Shown one piece after another: positions 39,694 to 48,918 of a DNA stretch of 61,998 nt. Below the pieces are notes generated by a model. It had not been told where the DNA came from, made no database searches, and saw only the letters and a list, made by a program, of their open reading frames with translations. A program made the position numbers and the translations under genes. The DNA is from Mesorhizobium jarvisii (GTDB lineage Bacteria > Pseudomonadota > Alphaproteobacteria > Rhizobiales > Rhizobiaceae). Position 1 is the stretch's first letter, and each line of letters begins with the position of its first letter. The DNA lies in assembly GCF_003601985.1 (NCBI RefSeq), contig NZ_QZXA01000021.1:1-61998 (forward strand), written 5' to 3'.

Positions 39694-41471
39694 TCGGCCG
39701 GCAACGTCACGACGAAGCGCGCGCCCTTGATCTCGCCGGGCTTGGTGCCGGGGATGTTCTCGGCGGTCAGCGTGCCGCCATGGGCTTCGACGATCTGCCT
39801 CGAAATCGACAGGCCAAGGCCCGAATTCTGGCCGAACGCTTCGCCGGCCGGCCGGTCGGTGTAGAAGCGTTCGAAGATGCGGTCGATATTGTCGGCGCGG
39901 ATGCCGGGACCGTTGTCGTCGACGGTCAGGATGTTGAATTTGCCGGCGCGCGCCAGTGACAGGCTGATGTGGCCATGGTCCTCGGGAACGAAGGAGCGCG
40001 CATTCTCGATCAGGTTGGTGACGACCTGGCCGATGCGCAGATCGTGGCCGGCGACGAAATAGCCTTTGACGCCCTGCGGCAGCTTGGCGACCTTGAGCTC
40101 GATCTCGACCGCCTTCTTGTTGCGCGTGGTCTCGCGCGACACGGCGACGAGGTCGGTGATGAATTTCTTCAGGTCCACCGTCCCGGCATCCTCACGCGCC
40201 AGCTCGGCGTCGAGACGGGAAGCGTCGGAAATATCGGTGATCAGCCGGTCCAGCCGGCGCACGTCATGCTGGATGATGTCCATCAGCCGGCTGCGCGAAT
40301 TGTCGTTCTTGGCCAGCGGCAGGGTTTCCACGGCGCTGCGCAGCGAGGTCAGCGGGTTCTTCAATTCATGCGACACGTCGGCGGCGAAGCTTTCGATCGC
40401 CTCGATGCGCGCATAGAGCGCGTTGGTCATGTCGCGCACCGCGACCGATAGATTGCCGATCTCGTCCTGCCGGTCGGAAAAGTCGGGGATTTCCTCACGG
40501 CTCTTGACGCCGCGCCGGACCCTGACCGCCGCCGCCGACAGCCGGCGCAGCGGATTGGCGATGGTCGAGGCCAGAAGCATCGACAGGATGGCGGTGACCA
40601 GTGCCGCGATGCCGAAGACGCGCAGGATCGCCTTGCGCTCGGCGGCGACGATCTTGTCGATGTCGCCGCCTTCGGTCGACAGCATCAGCACGCCGAGAAC
40701 GGCACGGAAGCGCTGGATCGGCACCGCCACCGACACGATCTGCTCGCCCTGCTCGGAGACGCGCACGATGGTCGAGGGGCTGCCGGTCAGCGCCTTGACC
40801 ACTTCCGGGAAGGCGGCGCCATTGCCGCCGGGCTGCTCGCGATAGACCGGCAGGTCGGTGTTGCGGAAGAAGTCGAAGATGAACTTCTGGACGCGCTCGA
40901 CAAGGTCGGGCTGTTCCTCCTCGACCGGCGGCAGATCGTAGCGCAGGATCTGGCCGCGCGAATAGAGATGGCGCGAATCGAGCAGTAGATTGGCGTCGCG
41001 GTCATAGATGCGGGCCCGTGTGCGGGTCGGCGAAATCAGCCGCCGCAGCACCGGCGCGACACGCTCGGGATTGATTGGGAAATCGAGATTGTCGAGCTGG
41101 TCGGAGCCTGGCCCCAGGCTTTCGCCGGCCTGCAGCTCAAGCAGCTTCTCCGGGTCGATGCTGATCGAATCGGTCTCGACCGTCGCCGATGCCGCGATCG
41201 CGCCGGCGATGATCTCGCCCTGCGTCATCAGGCTTTCGACGCGGGCATCGATCAGCCCGTCGCGGAAGGTGTTGAGGTAGAGGATGCCGGTGACCAGGAC
41301 AGCCAGGCCGGCAAGGTTGAGGAACAGGATGCGCCGCGTCAGGCTGGAAAAGATGTGGTGGCCGAGGAAGCGGCGCATCGGCACCGTGATCTTCGAGACG
41401 AAGGACGGCATGATGCGCGACGGCCGCCTGGCGGCGCCCGTCGGTCTTGTTCGCTGTGCTTCCACTGCCAT
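39687..41471 (-). CDS. chvG: Sensor histidine kinase ChvG
   Basis: This 594-residue membrane kinase is the ChvG/ExoS type, sensing acid and envelope conditions and needed for host interaction in rhizobia. TM1 is ILFLNLAGLAVLVTGILYL near residue 50. A periplasmic domain of roughly 215 residues follows, where ExoR would bind. TM2 is VFGIAALVTAILSMLLAST, then HAMP, then HisKA with H368 in DVSHELKNPLTSL. HATPase boxes are NLIENARSF, DNGPGIRADN and NSGLGLSISRQIV. Its stop codon lies within a palindromic repeat. chvI is upstream on the same strand, 99 bases away. Confidence 0.96.
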   Translation of the reverse strand: MAVEAQRTRPTGAARRPSRIMPSFVSKITVPMRRFLGHHIFSSLTRRILFLNLAGLAVLVTGILYLNTFRDGLIDARVESLMTQGEIIAGAIAASATVETDSISIDPEKLLELQAGESLGPGSDQLDNLDFPINPERVAPVLRRLISPTRTRARIYDRDANLLLDSRHLYSRGQILRYDLPPVEEEQPDLVERVQKFIFDFFRNTDLPVYREQPGGNGAAFPEVVKALTGSPSTIVRVSEQGEQIVSVAVPIQRFRAVLGVLMLSTEGGDIDKIVAAERKAILRVFGIAALVTAILSMLLASTIANPLRRLSAAAVRVRRGVKSREEIPDFSDRQDEIGNLSVAVRDMTNALYARIEAIESFAADVSHELKNPLTSLRSAVETLPLAKNDNSRSRLMDIIQHDVRRLDRLITDISDASRLDAELAREDAGTVDLKKFITDLVAVSRETTRNKKAVEIELKVAKLPQGVKGYFVAGHDLRIGQVVTNLIENARSFVPEDHGHISLSLARAGKFNILTVDDNGPGIRADNIDRIFERFYTDRPAGEAFGQNSGLGLSISRQIVEAHGGTLTAENIPGTKPGEIKGARFVVTLPAEA

Positions 41472-41483
41472 CGAATAGCAGGC

Positions 41484-41577
41484 CCTGTTTAGTGAGTAGG
41501 CAGTAGGCGGTAGGGAATAGAGAAATGGCTGAGATTCCCTACTGCCTAACCCCTACTGCCTATTCCCTATTCACGCT
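41484..41577. repeat. Inverted and direct repeats between chvI and chvG, type F
   Basis: The gap is built from the words TAGGCAGTAGG, TAGGGAATAG and their complements CCTACTGCCTA and CTATTCCCTA. Two inverted arms surround GAGAAATGGCTGAGATT. CCTACTGCCTA occurs twice in tandem on the right side. The composition (AT-rich, few words) is unlike the neighbouring genes. The last bases run into the chvI stop at 41571. Confidence 0.75.
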
Positions 41578-42272
41578 TCTCGGAACCGATATCCCACGCC
41601 GTAAAGGGTTTCGATCATTTCGAAGTCGTCGTCGACAGCCTTGAACTTCTTGCGCAGCCGCTTGATGTGGCTGTCGATCGTGCGGTCATCGACATAGACC
41701 TGCTCATCATAGGCCGAATCCATCAGCGCATCACGGCTTTTTACCACACCGGGACGCTGCGCCAGCGAATGCAGGATCAGAAATTCGGTGACGGTGAGCG
41801 TCACCGGTTCGCCCTTCCAGGTGCAGGTGTGGCGCTCCTGGTCCATGACGAGCTGGCCGCGCTCGAGCGAGCGGGCCTGCTGGCTGGGCGCCTTTGCCGC
41901 AGCTTCGCGGGCGCTGGCACGGCGCAGCACGGCGCGCACCCGCTCGACCAGCAGGCGCTGCGAGAACGGTTTGCGGATGAAATCGTCGGCGCCCATCTTG
42001 AGGCCGAACAATTCATCGATCTCGTCGTCCTTGGAAGTCAGGAAGATCACCGGCAGGTCGGACTTCTGGCGCATCCGGCGCAAGAGCTCCATGCCGTCCA
42101 TGCGCGGCATCTTGATGTCGAGGATGGCAAGATTCGGCGGACGCGCCGCCAGGCCTTCCAGCGCGGACGCACCATCCGTGTAGGTCTCGACGCGATATCC
42201 CTCGGATTCGAGGGCGATCGACACCGACGTCAGAATGTTGCGGTCGTCATCGACAAGCGCGATTGTTGCCAT
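41571..42272 (-). CDS. chvI: Response regulator ChvI
   Basis: This 233-residue OmpR-family regulator has a receiver domain with acidic pocket LVDDD, phospho-acceptor D52 in LAILDIKMPRMDG and conserved Lys in DDFIRKPFSQ. The winged helix output domain is at the C-terminus (SRDALMDSAYDEQVYVDDRT, then VGYRF). I chose the ATG at 42272 (MATIALVDDDRN) because GGGAG is spaced correctly and rhizobial ChvI begins there; two ATGs lie upstream in frame. It forms an essential or near-essential pair with ChvG in many Rhizobiales. Confidence 0.96.
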   Translation of the reverse strand: MATIALVDDDRNILTSVSIALESEGYRVETYTDGASALEGLAARPPNLAILDIKMPRMDGMELLRRMRQKSDLPVIFLTSKDDEIDELFGLKMGADDFIRKPFSQRLLVERVRAVLRRASAREAAAKAPSQQARSLERGQLVMDQERHTCTWKGEPVTLTVTEFLILHSLAQRPGVVKSRDALMDSAYDEQVYVDDRTIDSHIKRLRKKFKAVDDDFEMIETLYGVGYRFREA

Positions 42273-42615
42273 TTCAAGCGGCTCCCTCATGAGCTGTCCC
42301 TTCTTTCGTAGAGAAGGGGCTTTTGCAGGACAAATTAGGTACAAAATGTGGCATAGGCCTTGTCCGCTGTCACGCGCGGGGTGCCGCAGGCCACAATCCT
42401 ACCTCGACATGGATTGGACGAACGTACATCGCCAATCCTTTGGGCAACCGTGAAACTTTTCGCATATATAAACGATTTAAACAACTTTCAAAATTTTTAA
42501 ATCGATTAATGATTTGATATCATTTGGCTTTTCTGGTTTTGACCATCTCAGCCTGCACAACGGGCGTGCCGGAAATGTGCCGGCAAAGATGCGGCAAATC
42601 GTAGAAGGGACACCA
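42273..42615. promoter_or_regulatory. Divergent chvI / pckA promoter region with an AT-rich operator-like motif
   Basis: This 343-base gap has no convincing gene. It holds a small hairpin (CCTTCTTTC/GAGAAGG near 42299), then an AT-rich block around 42460-42530. Within that block TTAAATCGATTA (42497-42508) is the same 12-mer found in reverse at 56980-56991 upstream of aglE. In Sinorhizobium the LacI-type PckR controls pckA; the motif could be its site here, but that is inference. AAGGGA is the pckA ribosome site. Confidence 0.55.
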
Positions 42616-44226
<1,611 letters not shown>

Positions 44227-44268
44227 TAGCCCGAATCGCTTGGCATCGTAGCCGCGCAGTACCATCGA

Positions 44269-44298
44269 AGGCCCGGTTTCGATCGGGCCTTTTCTTTT
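44269..44298 (+). terminator. Rho-independent terminator after pckA
   Basis: The stem AGGCCCG / CGGGCCT with a TTTCGAT loop is followed by TTTCTTTT, about 43 bases past the pckA stop. Confidence 0.85.
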
Positions 44299-44324
44299 GT
44301 CCGCCGCCGAGCCATGACTGCGGC

Positions 44325-44762
44325 ATGCCGATCGATGACAACATCATCATATCAGACGAAGCCGTGATCCATCCCGGTGACCTGCACGAGGATTTCATCC
44401 GCTCGTCGGGGCCGGGTGGCCAGAACGTCAACAAGGTGGCAACCGCCGTGCAACTGCGCTTCGACGCGGCCAGCGCGGCCGGCCTGTCGGAACGCGTGCG
44501 TGCCCGCACGATCAAGCTTGCCGGCCAGCGCGCCACCAAGGACGGCGTCATCGTCATCGAGGCCGGGCGCTTCCGCACCCAGGAGCAGAACCGGGCGGAT
44601 GCCAGAGCGAGGCTCACGGCGCTTGTCGCCAAGGCCGCCGAACCGCCGCCGCCACCCCGCAAGAAGACGCGCCCCTCGAAAGGCGCGGTGGAGCGGCGGC
44701 TGAAGAGCAAGGCTGGACGCGGCACGATCAAGAAGCTGCGCGGCCGGGTGGAAAACGACTAA
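44325..44762 (+). CDS. arfB: Alternative ribosome-rescue factor ArfB (peptidyl-tRNA hydrolase)
   Basis: This 145-residue RF-1-like domain protein without codon recognition has the catalytic GGQ at residues 31-33 in SSGPGGQNVNKVATAVQLR. The long basic C-terminal tail (RKKTRPSKGAVERRLKSKAG) enters the empty mRNA channel of stalled ribosomes. It hydrolyses peptidyl-tRNA on non-stop ribosomes as a backup to tmRNA. It stands just after pckA and its terminator, with its own short upstream region. Confidence 0.94.
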   Translation: MPIDDNIIISDEAVIHPGDLHEDFIRSSGPGGQNVNKVATAVQLRFDAASAAGLSERVRARTIKLAGQRATKDGVIVIEAGRFRTQEQNRADARARLTALVAKAAEPPPPPRKKTRPSKGAVERRLKSKAGRGTIKKLRGRVEND

Positions 44763-44851
44763 GCACCACACCAGCCGCGTGCATAAAACGGCTTTCCATT
44801 TCGCACCGCAGATGCGAGGTTTCGCCATTGCCACAGCAAGGGAGACCAGAG

Positions 44852-45316
44852 ATGGGCATGTTCGATTTCGTCAAGAGCGTCGGCAAGAAACTGGGCATCG
44901 GCGGCGACGAGGAAGCCGCACCCACGGCCGACACGCTCAAGAAGGAGCTCGATTCACACAAGCTCGGCACCGATGGCGTGCAGGTCGTCGTGCAGGGCGA
45001 CACGGCGGTGCTGAAGGGCGTGGTCAAGGACCAGTCGATCTTTGAAAAGGCGGTCATCGCCGTCGGCAACACGCTGGGCGTCTCCAAGGTGCAGGCCGAC
45101 GAATTGCAGGTCGCGCCGGACGCCGGCAAGGCAGCTGCCCCGGCCAAGGAACCGACCTTCTACACTGTCCAGAAGGGCGATAACCTCTGGAAGATCGCCG
45201 AGAAAAGCTACGGCAAGGGCCAGGGAGCCAAGAACACCGCCATCTTCGAGGCCAACAGGCCGATGCTGACCCACCCGGACAAAATCTATCCGGGCCAGGT
45301 GCTGCGCATCCCCTGA
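44852..45316 (+). CDS. lysM: BON-LysM domain protein (YgaU/Kbp-like)
   Basis: This 154-residue protein begins MGMFDFVKSVGKKLGIGGDE. A BON domain follows (residues about 35-90, QVVVQGDTAVLKGVVKD), and then a C-terminal LysM domain (FYTVQKGDNLWKIAEKSYG, EANRPMLTHPDKIYPGQVLR). This matches E. coli YgaU/Kbp, a cytoplasmic potassium-binding protein. No signal peptide is seen, so peptidoglycan binding is unlikely despite the LysM. GGGAG is spaced for the ATG at 44852; the earlier in-frame start at 44828 is less likely. Confidence 0.92.
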   Translation: MGMFDFVKSVGKKLGIGGDEEAAPTADTLKKELDSHKLGTDGVQVVVQGDTAVLKGVVKDQSIFEKAVIAVGNTLGVSKVQADELQVAPDAGKAAAPAKEPTFYTVQKGDNLWKIAEKSYGKGQGAKNTAIFEANRPMLTHPDKIYPGQVLRIP

Positions 45317-45350
45317 TTCGGCTGCCAGGCAGTCTCGAAACGGCTTAATC

Positions 45351-45392
45351 AAGCGCCGCGCATCCGAAAGGACGCGCGGCGTTTTCGATTTT
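45351..45392 (+). terminator. Rho-independent terminator after the lysM gene
   Basis: The stem CGCCGCGC / GCGCGGCG with a loop of about 12 bases that can pair further (ATCC/GGA) is followed by TTTTCGATTTTT. It resembles the inner hairpin of the type G repeat at 24496-24537. The rest of the gap to alkB (45393-45543) shows no gene or clear signal. Confidence 0.75.
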
Positions 45393-45543
45393 TGCCAGTT
45401 GCGCTTCAGCGAGGCCGTGATGTTGCGGCCCTGACCCAGATAGCAATAGCCGCAGCAGTGCAATCGGCGACGGCTTTCGGGTCGCTGTTTTCCGTTGATG
45501 GTGGCATCTTGCGGGCTCGAACCATCTCAAGGTGCGCTATTCC

Positions 45544-46173
45544 ATGCTCGTTCTGCCCAACGGCGTCCGCCACATGCCGGCCTATCTCTCCCGCGCTGTT
45601 CAGGAGGCGCTGGTCGAAGAGGTGAGAGGCATCATCCGGCAGGCGCCGCTGTTCGTCCCTGCCATGCCGCGCACCGGCAAGGAGATGAGCGTGCGCATGA
45701 CCAATTGCGGCCCGCTCGGCTGGGTCACCGACAAGGAGCGCGGCTATCGCTACCAGCCGACGCATCCGCTGACAGGAGAGCCATGGCCGCCGATCCCGGA
45801 GGGCCTGCTCGAGCTGTGGCGGCAGGTGTCGGGCTATCCGAATCCGCCGGAGGCCTGTCTTATCAATTTCTACACGGCCGATGCGAAGATGGGCCCGCAC
45901 CAGGACCGCGACGAGGCCGATTTCTCGGCGCCAGTCGTCTCCGTCTCGCTGGGCGACGATTGCCTGTTCCGGGTCGGCCAGACGACGCGCGACGGCGCCA
46001 CCAAATCGTTCAGGCTGAAGAGTGGCGACGTCGTCGTGCTTGGCGGCGAGGGCCGTCTCGCCTTCCACGGCGTCGACCGCATCTATCCCTCGACCTCGGC
46101 GCTGCTCAAGAACGGCGGCAGGATCAATCTGACGCTGCGGCGGGTAACGAAGCCGCACGAGAACGCCTTATAA
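45544..46173 (+). CDS. alkB: Alpha-ketoglutarate-dependent DNA repair dioxygenase AlkB
   Basis: The 209-residue Fe(II)/2-oxoglutarate dioxygenase reverses N-alkyl base damage by oxidation. The iron triad is H119-x-D121 in MGPHQDRDE and H175 in LAFHGVDRIYP; 2-oxoglutarate-binding arginines are in RINLTLRRV. The nucleotide-recognition region is GYRYQPTHPLTGEPWPPIP. A GTG at 45532 is an alternative start adding four residues. I prefer the ATG (MLVLPNGVRHMPAYLSR) on family resemblance; the ribosome site is weak either way. Confidence 0.9.
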   Translation: MLVLPNGVRHMPAYLSRAVQEALVEEVRGIIRQAPLFVPAMPRTGKEMSVRMTNCGPLGWVTDKERGYRYQPTHPLTGEPWPPIPEGLLELWRQVSGYPNPPEACLINFYTADAKMGPHQDRDEADFSAPVVSVSLGDDCLFRVGQTTRDGATKSFRLKSGDVVVLGGEGRLAFHGVDRIYPSTSALLKNGGRINLTLRRVTKPHENAL

Positions 46174-46248
46174 GCCGCTCCCGAGGCACGTCCCTATCAA
46201 GGCCGCAAGGGTCCTGGAAACAACAGCCGCAACTGCCTGGCAAGGCTG

Positions 46249-47361
46249 TCACGCCTCGATTTCGAGAGCCGAAAGCGGCTTCGAGCAGCAGGCGAGGATG
46301 AAGCCGTCATCGATCTCGTGATCGAGGATGCCCCCGTTGTGGCTCATCTCGACGGCGCCGGAGACTTTCTTCACCTTGCAGGTTCCGCACAGGCCGAATT
46401 CGCAGGCCGCGGGGATCCGCACGCCCGAGGAGCGCGCCGTCTGCAGCACGGTCTGGCCGGCGACGCACTCGGCATCGACATCCGAAAGCGCGAAGCGGAT
46501 CGGTGTGGCCTCGACGGGAACGGCAATGCCGTCTTGCCCGGGCGACGCGAACGGCGCCGGGACTTCCTCCACCGCGGGGGCGGCAAAGCTCTCCTGGTGG
46601 TATTTCGTCATGTCGAAGCCGGCGGCCTCCAGCATCCCGCGCACGGCGCGCATGAAAGGATCCGGACCGCAGCAGAAGATCTCGCGTTCGCGGAAATCGG
46701 GCGCCAGCAGCGGCAGCCGGATCGCGTCGATGCGGCCCATATGGCCGTACCAGCCCTCGCGGCTCGACCGCTCCTCGATCATGAAGCCGAGCGACAGGCC
46801 CGGCATATGGCCGCCGAGCAGTTCGAGCTCCTTGCGGAAGATGATCTCTTCCGGGCGACGCGCGCAGTTGACGAAGCCGACATCGGTCCATGGCGCGCAA
46901 TCGTTCAGCCAGCGCAGCATCGACATCATCGGCGTCACGCCGGAGCCGGCCGAGATGAACAGATATTTGGCCGCCGGATGGCTGTGCAGCGAAAAATCGC
47001 CGCTCGGCCCATAGGCCTTGACGTGCGAACCGGGCACCAGGTGATCGAACATCCAGCGTGTGCCGATGCTGCCGGCCTGCGCCTTCACCGTCACCGCGAT
47101 CGAGAACGGCCGCGACGGCGACGACGACAGCGTATAGGTGCGCATCAGCGGTCCGTCCGGCGTCGGCAGTTCCAGCGTCACGAACTGGCCCGGCTTGTAG
47201 CGGAACCAGGTCTGGTTGTCGGAGCGGAAGGTGAAGGTCTTGACGTCAGGCGCCTCGTCGCTGACGCCGATCACTTCCAGCACCTGCAGCCTGTCGTTCC
47301 AGGGCGCCATCTGGTCGAGATGGCGATAGAGGCCAAGATCCGTCATCGCGTTCATCCCCAA
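46249..47361 (-). CDS. gbcB: Ferredoxin reductase partner of the Rieske oxygenase (GbcB-type)
   Basis: The 370-residue electron-transfer component has an N-terminal FAD domain (MRTYTLSSSPSR), an NAD(P)-binding domain (ISAGSGVTPMMSML, CCGPDPFMRAV), and a C-terminal plant-type 2Fe-2S domain with cysteines in AACEFGLCGTCK (C320, C325, C328) and near C358. This domain order is that of GbcB/CntB/Stc-type reductases. It follows the Rieske gene by five bases and must be co-transcribed with it, so both fall under the cobalamin riboswitch. The substrate class is inferred from the partner. Confidence 0.88.
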   Translation of the reverse strand: MGMNAMTDLGLYRHLDQMAPWNDRLQVLEVIGVSDEAPDVKTFTFRSDNQTWFRYKPGQFVTLELPTPDGPLMRTYTLSSSPSRPFSIAVTVKAQAGSIGTRWMFDHLVPGSHVKAYGPSGDFSLHSHPAAKYLFISAGSGVTPMMSMLRWLNDCAPWTDVGFVNCARRPEEIIFRKELELLGGHMPGLSLGFMIEERSSREGWYGHMGRIDAIRLPLLAPDFREREIFCCGPDPFMRAVRGMLEAAGFDMTKYHQESFAAPAVEEVPAPFASPGQDGIAVPVEATPIRFALSDVDAECVAGQTVLQTARSSGVRIPAACEFGLCGTCKVKKVSGAVEMSHNGGILDHEIDDGFILACCSKPLSALEIEA

Positions 47362-47366
47362 ACCCC

Positions 47367-48614
47367 TCAGGCGACACTGCGCAGCGCCGGCCGGCCATCG
47401 TCGGCAAGGCGCGGACCGATGAAGCGGGCGTACCAGTCGACAAACTGGATCACGCCGCCCTCATGCAGCTCCGAATAGGGGCCGGGTTCATAGGCCGGCG
47501 ACTGGATGCCGAAGGCGTTTTCCTCGACGATGCGGCGATCCTGGTCGTTGGTCTCGGTCCAGACATGGGTGAGTTCGGCAAGATCGTAGTCGACACCCTC
47601 GACCGCATCCTTGTGAACCAGCCATTTGGTCGTCACCGCGGTTTCCGTGGCGCTGATCGGCAGCACGCGGAAGGTGACGGCGTGGTCGCCCAGAATGTGG
47701 TTCCACGTCGTCGGATAGTGATAGAGCAGCAAGGAACCGATGCGGTCGGCGGAGACGCTGTCGGACAGGTTCTTCTTCACCGCCCGCTTGCCGGTCATCG
47801 TGTAGCTGACCGCATCGCGCAGCAGCGGCGCGCGGGTGGCGCGGTATTGCCCGGCCGGATCTATGCGGAACTTGCTCGGCAGGCCGGCCGCTTCGCATTT
47901 GGCCCAGTGTGCCAGCATCTCCGGATCGCTGTCGGCGCCTTGCACGCCGGTCACCGTCGGGGCTTCCGGGAAGGTTTTGCACAGCTCCGGGTGATTGCCG
48001 GCGCAGTGGTAGCACTCGCGGTTGTTTTCCCAGACGAGCTTCCAGTTGCCCTTCTCGACGATCGTGCTCTCGAAGGCGATCTTGGCTTCGCTGAGCCGGT
48101 GCGGCTTGAGATAGGGTTCGATCATCGCCCGCATCGGCGAGAAGTCGGCGGGTTCCTTGGCCAGGCAGATGAAGATATAGCCGGCCACGCTTTCGCAGGC
48201 GACCGGCTTCAGGCCGAACTGGCTCTTGTCGAAACCGTCGGCCATCTGGCGGGCAAACAGCAGCCTTCCGTCCAGCTCATAGGTCCATTGGTGATAGGGG
48301 CAGACCAGCTTGGCGGCCATGCCCTTGTCAGTGTTGCAGACGCGGCTACCGCGGTGGCGGCAGGAATTGTGGAAAGCGTTGATCTTGCCCTGCTGATCGC
48401 GCACCAGCACGACCGGATAGTCGCCGATCTGCACGGTGATGAAGCTGCCGGGCTTGGGCAGTTCGCAATCATGGCCGACGAACAGCCAGTCGCGATACCA
48501 GATCAGCTCCATGTCGAGCTTGAAGAAATCGGGATCGGTATAGAAGGGCTGCTCGAGCGAGAAGCCCTCTCTGCGGCTGTTCAAGAGCCTCAACATATCG
48601 TTGCGCGCATCCAT
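47367..48614 (-). CDS. gbcA: Rieske non-heme iron oxygenase, quaternary-amine demethylase type (GbcA-like)
   Basis: This is a 415-residue Rieske oxygenase alpha subunit. The 2Fe-2S Rieske ligands are C85-x-H87 (NSCRHRG) and C105-x2-H108 (CPYHQW). The mononuclear iron site is H203 and H208 in NRECYHCAGNHPE. The bridging acid at the position just before is Glu (E200), not the Asp of ring-hydroxylating enzymes. Glu here is a mark of oxygenases acting on quaternary amines (glycine betaine GbcA, carnitine CntA, stachydrine Stc2). Glycine betaine is the likeliest substrate but is not proven. GAGGAC precedes the ATG. The 5' leader contains a cobalamin riboswitch. Confidence 0.87.
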   Translation of the reverse strand: MDARNDMLRLLNSRREGFSLEQPFYTDPDFFKLDMELIWYRDWLFVGHDCELPKPGSFITVQIGDYPVVLVRDQQGKINAFHNSCRHRGSRVCNTDKGMAAKLVCPYHQWTYELDGRLLFARQMADGFDKSQFGLKPVACESVAGYIFICLAKEPADFSPMRAMIEPYLKPHRLSEAKIAFESTIVEKGNWKLVWENNRECYHCAGNHPELCKTFPEAPTVTGVQGADSDPEMLAHWAKCEAAGLPSKFRIDPAGQYRATRAPLLRDAVSYTMTGKRAVKKNLSDSVSADRIGSLLLYHYPTTWNHILGDHAVTFRVLPISATETAVTTKWLVHKDAVEGVDYDLAELTHVWTETNDQDRRIVEENAFGIQSPAYEPGPYSELHEGGVIQFVDWYARFIGPRLADDGRPALRSVA

Positions 48615-48674
48615 GTCCTGTCCTCATACTTCAAGGACTGAACTGGTGGTGATTGAGGAAGGATGAGACGCAGG

Positions 48675-48688
48675 CCGGCGAAAGCCGG
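48675..48688 (-). promoter_or_regulatory. Small hairpin in the leader between riboswitch and gbcA-like gene
   Basis: The arms CCGGC / GCCGG close a four-base loop in the leader, about 60 bases upstream of the start codon. No T-run follows, so it does not look like an intrinsic terminator. It may take part in the expression platform. Confidence 0.4.
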
Positions 48689-48740
48689 GCGCGCGCCATC
48701 CGCCTCTTGACCGCCCACCGCGATCAGTCGAGTTCAAAAA

Positions 48741-48918
48741 TCTCGGGCTGGTTTCCGGGCTCTGGAGTGTCCTTGCGGACGGTCGCGACACCTTCCCAGG
48801 CTTTCGCCCAGTGGTCTCCCGTTGCGACTTGAACTCCACCACCGTTGCGGGGGCAGCGCCGGATTTTGACCGGCTTCCCAATTCTCCGCCCCGTCGTCAC
48901 GAAGCGGCACCTGAGATG
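48741..48918 (-). promoter_or_regulatory. Cobalamin (AdoCbl/B12) riboswitch
   Basis: Read on the minus strand, the conserved B12-box elements appear in order: CATCTCAGGTGCC at the 5' side; then GGGAAGCCGGTCAAAATCCG, GCGCTGCCCCCGCAACGGTG; CCACTGGGCGAAAGCCTGGG followed by AAGGTG; and GAGCCCGGAAACCAGCCCG at the 3' side, which closes the structure. The element is about 178 bases and ends some 126 bases upstream of the Rieske oxygenase ATG on the same strand. Cobalamin riboswitches usually switch genes off when B12 is plentiful. Its placement before a quaternary-amine oxygenase is unusual. Confidence 0.92.

Noticed and set aside
42300..42470. Possible small gene in the chvI-pckA spacer (for example the short frame at 42410)
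   Set aside because: The frames are short, without ribosome sites, and the sequence is better explained as a promoter region.
45500..45530. T-arm-like word GGTTCGAGCCC on the minus strand, possible tRNA remnant
   Set aside because: The flanking bases do not pair as a T-stem and no acceptor or anticodon arm can be drawn.
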